Assembly: GCA_012800005.1 (NCBI GenBank)
Contig: JAAZKC010000124.1
Location: 1 to 36,674, forward strand
DNA length: 36,674 nt
DNA from: Acholeplasmataceae bacterium
GTDB lineage: Bacteria > Bacillota_I > Bacilli_A > Acholeplasmatales > UBA5453
Direction: 5' to 3'
Positions 30,891 to 36,674 of the stretch are shown here, piece after piece; position 1 is the stretch's first letter; every line of letters begins with the position of its first letter. Under the pieces are notes generated by a model, which was given only the letters and a program-made list of their open reading frames with translations, ran no database searches and was not told where the DNA came from. The position numbers were made by a program, and so were the translations under genes.

Positions 30891-32210
30891 TTAAATGTTT
30901 GTTAATACTCCTATAAAGATAGGTAGGTTAGTTTGATTATCAATAATCATATAGACAAATGGTCTATCTAATTTTATATAATAATTATAAGAAAAGCTAC
31001 ATTCAATACCCATCTCCACAACAGTTACTGCCGCTGCCTTAGTTCCTAATTCATCAACTGAAATAAACGTTTTATGTAAAACACTACCAATATATGCATT
31101 TCCTCTAACAGAATTAACCATCTTAGTAAACTCAGCCATTTTAGAGTCAAAAGCTCTTTTCATTCCTAAATTTTTTAAAATATTATTCATAGTTATTTCA
31201 TATCCACAACTAAATTTAGGGATACTCGCAGTTATGCTTGCGTACATAGAATTATTTAACGTATTAGTTAAAGATTCTTTTGTTAATGAGTTAATATAAT
31301 CATAAATATCAACGCCTTCATTAGGCAACAATGCTGCGAAACTATATTTATTATCTTTATATGGTTTTATAAAACCTTGAGCATTACTATCAAAGATATA
31401 TCTTTGTTCTACTGAACTCATCATCGTAACTATTTGTTTTTCATTTAAAATATTAGTAAACTGTTTATTTTCAAAAATAGCTTCCTCTGCATACGCTACA
31501 TCCCACTTTGCATCAAATACTATTGCGTTTATTAAATACATTATGGCTTCAGCTGGGATTTCATTTAATATCTTTTTAATCATTCCATCTGTATTTTTAC
31601 TAACCCAATTATTAATATCCGTTAAAGTAGTTTCATTAAATGGTGCTTTATATAGTTCTGCATCATAATAATTCGTAACTGCTTGTAAAAAGTCTTCATC
31701 AAGAGTAAGATCTTCTTCATCGCGATACCAAATAGAGTTGGCTATTTTTAATTTGTTTTGTTCGTCTGAAGGTAAAGAATTAACATAGGTATATAAATAT
31801 TCATTTAAATCTTCAATTGTTATTCCACCACCTAATAAAGCTTCCATCTCACTTTTAGTCATTCCCTCTGCACCATTAGCGGTCATTGATAAGGCAAGTA
31901 AAACTGATAGTGGTGAAATTAACACATTTTTATTTTTACTCGCACTGACACTTTCTTTAAATAATTTCACTGCTAAATCAAACTGAGATTCAAGAAAAAC
32001 ATCACTAATAACTTTTCCTTCTACTTGTTCTATTTTTATTTCTTTTAATAAATTATCAGCCTCTTTTTTCTTTTCTTCTTGATTATTTGTTTCTATTTTT
32101 TCATCTATTTTGTTATTTATAACTTTATTATCTTTTTCACATCCCGCTAAAACAAAAACTGCCCCAAACATTAATAAAAATGTCATAATTACTTGAAAAC
32201 ACTTTTTCAC
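30891..32210 (-). CDS. Serpin family protease inhibitor, predicted lipoprotein
   Basis: Signal/lipobox FVLAGC; SPLSVLLALSMTANGAEG, INNWVSKNTDGMIKKIL, NAIVFDAKWDVAY, hinge ELGTKAAAVT, terminal LDRPFVYMIIDNQTNLPIFIGVLTNI. Confidence 0.93.
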   Translation of the reverse strand: MKKCFQVIMTFLLMFGAVFVLAGCEKDNKVINNKIDEKIETNNQEEKKKEADNLLKEIKIEQVEGKVISDVFLESQFDLAVKLFKESVSASKNKNVLISPLSVLLALSMTANGAEGMTKSEMEALLGGGITIEDLNEYLYTYVNSLPSDEQNKLKIANSIWYRDEEDLTLDEDFLQAVTNYYDAELYKAPFNETTLTDINNWVSKNTDGMIKKILNEIPAEAIMYLINAIVFDAKWDVAYAEEAIFENKQFTNILNEKQIVTMMSSVEQRYIFDSNAQGFIKPYKDNKYSFAALLPNEGVDIYDYINSLTKESLTNTLNNSMYASITASIPKFSCGYEITMNNILKNLGMKRAFDSKMAEFTKMVNSVRGNAYIGSVLHKTFISVDELGTKAAAVTVVEMGIECSFSYNYYIKLDRPFVYMIIDNQTNLPIFIGVLTNI

Positions 32211-32317
32211 ACTAATTCCTCCCTTATAAGTTTTATGTCTATATTTTCATTATATCTATATAAAATTAAAAGACACGTACTTTTAGGTATGTTGCATAAT
32301 TTTAAGGATATGTTACA

Positions 32318-32352
32318 AAAAAGGCCTTAATAAATAAATTATTAAAGCCTTA
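32318..32352 (-). terminator. Terminator downstream of the NatB/YhaP-like gene
   Basis: Minus strand AAGGCTTTAATAATTTATTTATTAAGGCCTTTTTT. Confidence 0.75.
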
Positions 32353-32355
32353 TTG

Positions 32356-33675
32356 TTATGAGTCCTTTGCCTTAAATGCTTTTTTAATTCTTTTACTCAT
32401 TTTTTCTCCAGTATCATATGATAAAATGGCTTGTTTATACATTGGCATAACTAATCTATATACGATTATTGTAGTAATGAGTAATAGTGCTAAACTAATT
32501 AATCCGTCCCACCAAGTAATACTTCCTGATAAATAAAGACTAGGAACCATCATTGGTGAGAAAAATGGAATATATGACATTATTCTTACAAATAAATTAC
32601 CATGGCCAAACATTGGGCCAAACATTGCTCCATAGAAACCGATTAACATTACAATCATCATTGGTGATTGGAATTGTTGGTATTCTTCGTTTGTAGTAGA
32701 TATCGCAGCGACAAAGGCCATTAAAACCATCATCATTAAGCCACCTACACCACTAAATAAAATTAAATAAAGAATTGTAAGTGGTAAATATTTAAGTAGT
32801 GAATCAACAATCTCTTTATCAATTCCTAGTGAGCCTGTTAACATTTCAGAAGCACCACCCATTCCACTAAAGCCTTGATTAAAGATTAATACCGATACTA
32901 GTGAAGCAATTAATCCATAAATTACTATTAGTAATGTTTGAACAACTAAGGCAATTAAACTTGTAAATATTTTTGCGAAAAAGTGTTGTTGTGGGCTAAC
33001 GTTTGCGATAATGTATTCAATTGCTTTTGATGATTTTTCCTCAACAATTGAACCTCCCACAAACTGAACAGCCATCATTAATAAAATATAAATTGGAATC
33101 GAAAGAAACATCGCAAGAGTCCCCATTGCCTCTCTTACTGCTGAGTCATCTTCAAGTCTATTTATAATTAACACATCTCTACCCACAGAACCATAATCAG
33201 TAATTAATGCTTTTTCTTCTTCGGTTTTACTTTCTAAGAAATATTTAGATGCCAAACCACCTACTGTCATAGCTAATACTTGTGTATTTGTTTCTGTTAG
33301 TTTAAATTGATGAAGCGTTCCTTTTAAATTACCAGCTTCATCAGTTTTTAAAATTAAAGTTGGTAACTTATCTTCTTCATTAAATAAATCAACACCTTCA
33401 AAATAAAGTCCACCATGCATCACTGCGCCATTTTTGTAAGTTTTTAGATAAAGTTCTTCTAAATCAGTAACTAAATTTATGCTAGTTGTTTCGTTAACTA
33501 CTAAAACCTTTTGACCTTTTTGATCTGGTTCAAATAATCTAATAATATTACTAATATTCGCAATCAATATTAAGGCTACTAAAGTAATAATGTTAGAAAT
33601 TAAAAATGATTTAGAGAAAATACGTTTTTTAAGTTGATACTTTAATAAATACTTAAACTTGCTCATACGCATCAC
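32356..33675 (-). CDS. ABC-2 type transporter permease (NatB/YhaP-like)
   Basis: KYQLKKRIFSKSFLISNI, VGGSIVEEKSSKAIEYIIANVSPQQHFFAKIF, C-terminal TM block. Confidence 0.88.
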   Translation of the reverse strand: MMRMSKFKYLLKYQLKKRIFSKSFLISNIITLVALILIANISNIIRLFEPDQKGQKVLVVNETTSINLVTDLEELYLKTYKNGAVMHGGLYFEGVDLFNEEDKLPTLILKTDEAGNLKGTLHQFKLTETNTQVLAMTVGGLASKYFLESKTEEEKALITDYGSVGRDVLIINRLEDDSAVREAMGTLAMFLSIPIYILLMMAVQFVGGSIVEEKSSKAIEYIIANVSPQQHFFAKIFTSLIALVVQTLLIVIYGLIASLVSVLIFNQGFSGMGGASEMLTGSLGIDKEIVDSLLKYLPLTILYLILFSGVGGLMMMVLMAFVAAISTTNEEYQQFQSPMMIVMLIGFYGAMFGPMFGHGNLFVRIMSYIPFFSPMMVPSLYLSGSITWWDGLISLALLLITTIIVYRLVMPMYKQAILSYDTGEKMSKRIKKAFKAKDS

Positions 33676-34558
33676 CTACTTTATCAATAAATATTTCTGA
33701 AAGTTTGGCTTGTTCAACATCAAACTTCATAATATTTTTTAATGTTTTCACATATTTAAAAACTTCATTCGCGTATGATTCATCTTCAATTTTCACAATC
33801 CATTGATTTGCATCAATTAAAACATCATAAACGCCTTCAATTGCTCTTAATTTTTCTTCTTTTAAGCCATCAGCGACAATTAAAATAGAATGTTTTTTGT
33901 AGTCTTTTTTAATTTCACTAATCTGTCCTTCTAAAACAACTTCACCTTTTTCTAAAACAATTAAGTTTTCACAAAACGATTCTACATGGTCAATTTGGTG
34001 AGTTGAAAAAATAATCATTGAACCTTTCTTTTGAAAATCTCTAATAACTTCAACAAATTTAAGTGTATTAAGTGGATCTAATCCTGAAAAAGGTTCATCT
34101 AAAATTAAAAGTTGAGGATTATTAATTATCGAAGTAATAAACTGTATTTTTTGTTGATTACCTTTTGATAAAGTATTAATCTTCTTTTCTTCATAATCAG
34201 GAATATTAAACCTTTCTAACCAGTATTTCATTCTTTCAATTATTATATCTTCTGGAATACTTTTTAAACTGGCATAATGAATAATTAATTCTTTTACTGT
34301 TAATCTTGGAAGTAAAGAACGCTCTTCAATCATATAACCAATCTTATCAACATCATCATAGGTTATTTCTTTTCCATCAAGAGTAATAGATCCTTCAGTT
34401 GGTTCTAAAAGTCCCATAATCATTTTAAAAGTTGTCGTTTTACCGGCACCATTAGTTCCAAGTAAACCAAATACCTCACCAGGTTTAATCGTAAAAGATA
34501 AATTATTGACTGCGGTAAAATCACCATAGTTCTTTTTTACATTGGAAACAATTAACAT
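33653..34558 (-). CDS. ABC transporter ATP-binding protein (NatA/YhaQ-like)
   Basis: LLGTNGAGKTTTFKMIMGL, LSKGNQQKIQFI, LLILDEPFSGLDPLN; overlaps the permease gene. Confidence 0.94.
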   Translation of the reverse strand: MLIVSNVKKNYGDFTAVNNLSFTIKPGEVFGLLGTNGAGKTTTFKMIMGLLEPTEGSITLDGKEITYDDVDKIGYMIEERSLLPRLTVKELIIHYASLKSIPEDIIIERMKYWLERFNIPDYEEKKINTLSKGNQQKIQFITSIINNPQLLILDEPFSGLDPLNTLKFVEVIRDFQKKGSMIIFSTHQIDHVESFCENLIVLEKGEVVLEGQISEIKKDYKKHSILIVADGLKEEKLRAIEGVYDVLIDANQWIVKIEDESYANEVFKYVKTLKNIMKFDVEQAKLSEIFIDKVGDAYEQV

Positions 34559-34567
34559 ATCTCACCT

Positions 34568-36490
34568 CTAATTTTTCTTATTTATTCTATCTTCTAATAG
34601 TTCTACAAATGCATCATAAGAAACAGTAAATTGCTTTTTAGAGCCATATTCGCGATATGTGATAGTGTTATCTTTAACCTCGTTATCACCAAAAACTAGT
34701 TGATATGGAATTTTCATTGTTTGATGATTTCTAATCTTTTTAGATAAGGTTTCTTCTGTGAAATCCGCTTCTACTCTAAAGCCTTTTAATCTTAATTTAT
34801 TTAATACATTTAAAACATGTTTTTTATGAATTTCTAAGTTCACAGGAATTAATACGGCTTGAGTTGGTGCTAACCATAAAGGGAAAATCCCTTTATATTC
34901 TTCTAATAAATAAGCAACAAATCTTTCCATAGTACTAACAATTCCTCTATGAATAACTACTGGCGTATTATCATTTTTACCATCTTCACCAACATAAGTA
35001 AGTTCAAATCTTCTTGGTAGTAAAAAGTCAAGTTGAATTGTTGATAATGTTTCTTCACTACCTAAGGCAGTTTTAACTTGAACATCTAATTTAGGCCCAT
35101 AAAATGCCGCTTCACCATAAGCCTCAACATAAGGTAGTCCAATTGAATCCATTACTGATTTTAATTCTTTCTCGGCATTATCCCACATTTCATCATCATC
35201 AAAGTATTTTTCTTTATTATCTTTATCACGATAACTTAATCTAAACTTATATTCAGTAATATTAAAGTCTTTATAAACATCTAAAAGCAAGTTTAAAACA
35301 CGTTTAAACTCATCTTTAATTTGATCAGGTCTAACAAAGATATGCGCATCATTTAGTGTCATTTCTCTTACTCTATGGAGTCCAGTTAACGCTCCTGATT
35401 TTTCATATCTATGCATCATTCCTAATTCCGCAATGCGAATAGGTAGGTCTTTATATGAATGCATATTTTCTTTATAAATCAACATATGATGTGGACAGTT
35501 CATCGGTCTAATTACTACTGTTTCTTCTCCCATTACCATTGGTGGAAACATAGAATCTTTGTAATGATCCCAGTGCCCTGAAGTAACATATAATTCTTTA
35601 TCGGCTAAAATTGGTGTATAAACATGGTCATAACCTAAACTAATTTCTTTATCTACAATGTAACGTTCAATAATGCGCCTTACGGTCGCCCCATTTTTTA
35701 ACCAAAATGGAAGTCCTTGACCAGCTTCATTACTTAACATAAAGATACCTAACTCTTTACCTAACTTTCTATGGTCACGCTCTTTTCTTTCTTCTAGCAT
35801 ATTAAGGTGTTTTTTTAAGTCTTTTTCGTTATAAAAACTAACTCCATAAACTCGCGTTAACATCTTATTATTAGAATCCCCTCTAAAATAAGCTCCCGCT
35901 AAACTTAAAAGCTTAAAGTGTTTAATTAGCCCTGTATGCTCAACATGCCCACCTCTACATAAATCACTAAATGCTCCTTGAGTATATGTAGTAATTACCT
36001 CACCTTCTAAATCCTTAATTAGTTCTGTTTTGTAAGGGTCATGTTTAAAAAGTTCTAAAGCTTCTTCATAAGAAACCTCACGTCTTATAATTGGACTATT
36101 ATTTAAAGATAACTCACGCATCTTAGTTTCAATCTTTTCTAAATCATCCACACTAATTTTCTCTTCAAAATCAACATCATAATAAAAGCCTTCCGCTATC
36201 GCTGGGCCTACGCCAAACTTAGCATTAGGATACAAAACTTTAATCGCTTCAGCCATTAAGTGTGCTGTTGAATGATTTAGTAAGTAAAAAGATTCTTCAT
36301 CAGTTTCCTTTAAAATCTTTAGTGAACCATCAATTAATAAAGGTCTACTTAACTCAATTAATTCACCATTATAAAGCGCTCCTATAGCGCTTTTTCTTAA
36401 ACTATTAGAAATGCTTGCGGCAATTTCTTTTGGCGTAATTCCTTTTTTGTATTCTACATTGTTACCATCTAAAAATGTAATTTTAATCAT
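34568..36490 (-). CDS. thrS: Threonine--tRNA ligase
   Basis: TGS domain, [14 protein letters not shown], class II motifs ([51 protein letters not shown]), anticodon-binding domain. Confidence 0.97.
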   Translation of the reverse strand: MIKITFLDGNNVEYKKGITPKEIAASISNSLRKSAIGALYNGELIELSRPLLIDGSLKILKETDEESFYLLNHSTAHLMAEAIKVLYPNAKFGVGPAIAEGFYYDVDFEEKISVDDLEKIETKMRELSLNNSPIIRREVSYEEALELFKHDPYKTELIKDLEGEVITTYTQGAFSDLCRGGHVEHTGLIKHFKLLSLAGAYFRGDSNNKMLTRVYGVSFYNEKDLKKHLNMLEERKERDHRKLGKELGIFMLSNEAGQGLPFWLKNGATVRRIIERYIVDKEISLGYDHVYTPILADKELYVTSGHWDHYKDSMFPPMVMGEETVVIRPMNCPHHMLIYKENMHSYKDLPIRIAELGMMHRYEKSGALTGLHRVREMTLNDAHIFVRPDQIKDEFKRVLNLLLDVYKDFNITEYKFRLSYRDKDNKEKYFDDDEMWDNAEKELKSVMDSIGLPYVEAYGEAAFYGPKLDVQVKTALGSEETLSTIQLDFLLPRRFELTYVGEDGKNDNTPVVIHRGIVSTMERFVAYLLEEYKGIFPLWLAPTQAVLIPVNLEIHKKHVLNVLNKLRLKGFRVEADFTEETLSKKIRNHQTMKIPYQLVFGDNEVKDNTITYREYGSKKQFTVSYDAFVELLEDRINKKN

Positions 36491-36502
36491 TTGCTTCCCT
36501 TG

Positions 36503-36544
36503 TATACTCTATTATGTAATATGCAGTCTACATTTTAGAGTATA
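36503..36544 (-). promoter_or_regulatory. Long hairpin in the thrS 5' leader
   Basis: TATACTCTA-tt-ATGTA-atatgcagtc-TACAT-tt-TAGAGTATA: 14 complementary bp around a symmetric T/T internal loop, ending about 12 nt before the thrS ATG. Confidence 0.6.
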
Positions 36545-36674
36545 TTATCCTTTCTTTTAAAAATTGACTGCTTATTATAAAATGAACTTAGGTGCTGTGG
36601 ATTTTCATCATTCGCTTACATCTTTGAATGTTTTAGGAGGGTACTACCACGGCCCTATTTCAAATCTTCAATTA

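Noticed and set aside
36590-36674. T-box leader for thrS
   Set aside because: Minus strand AGGGCCGTGGTAGTACC superficially resembles AGGGTGGTACCGCG, but there is no terminator hairpin with T-run between it and thrS and the core motif is interrupted.

Overview
AT-rich bacterial chromosomal segment, densely coded. TGA is used as a stop codon (e.g. the ATGA overlaps of the NatA/NatB-like pair and of hrcA/grpE), so this reads as genetic code 11. The gene style suggests a Firmicutes or Mollicutes-related lineage that kept TGA as stop; that placement is inference. Most of the window is recognisable housekeeping or transport: the hrcA-grpE-dnaK-dnaJ heat-shock cluster, rpsU, rpmG, ispG, thrS, tRNA-Lys(CTT), a BMP-family nucleoside ABC transporter operon, uracil permease, ZIP and VIT1-type metal transporters, a MATE exporter, two NatAB/YhaQP-like ABC exporters, an alpha-glucosidase and an Mrp/ApbC ATPase. 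I do not see a clear multi-gene novel defence system or a CRISPR array. The items most worth a second look are: (1) a doubly membrane-anchored pullulanase-like GH13 protein that has lost its catalytic nucleophile and the HD motif; (2) a predicted surface lipoprotein serpin with an inhibitory-type hinge; (3) a single-nucleotide frameshift in the BMP substrate-binding lipoprotein; (4) a consensus sigma-A promoter for hrcA flanked by two degenerate CIRCE-like operators; (5) a complete PyrR-type attenuator in the uracil permease leader; (6) two DUF4143-type AAA ATPases flanking mrp, one with an eroded nuclease-like motif and the other preceded by a tandem-repeat promoter region; (7) a long hairpin in the thrS 5' UTR and an unexplained GC-richer element at the right edge. 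All product calls are from reading the sequence; no database search was run.
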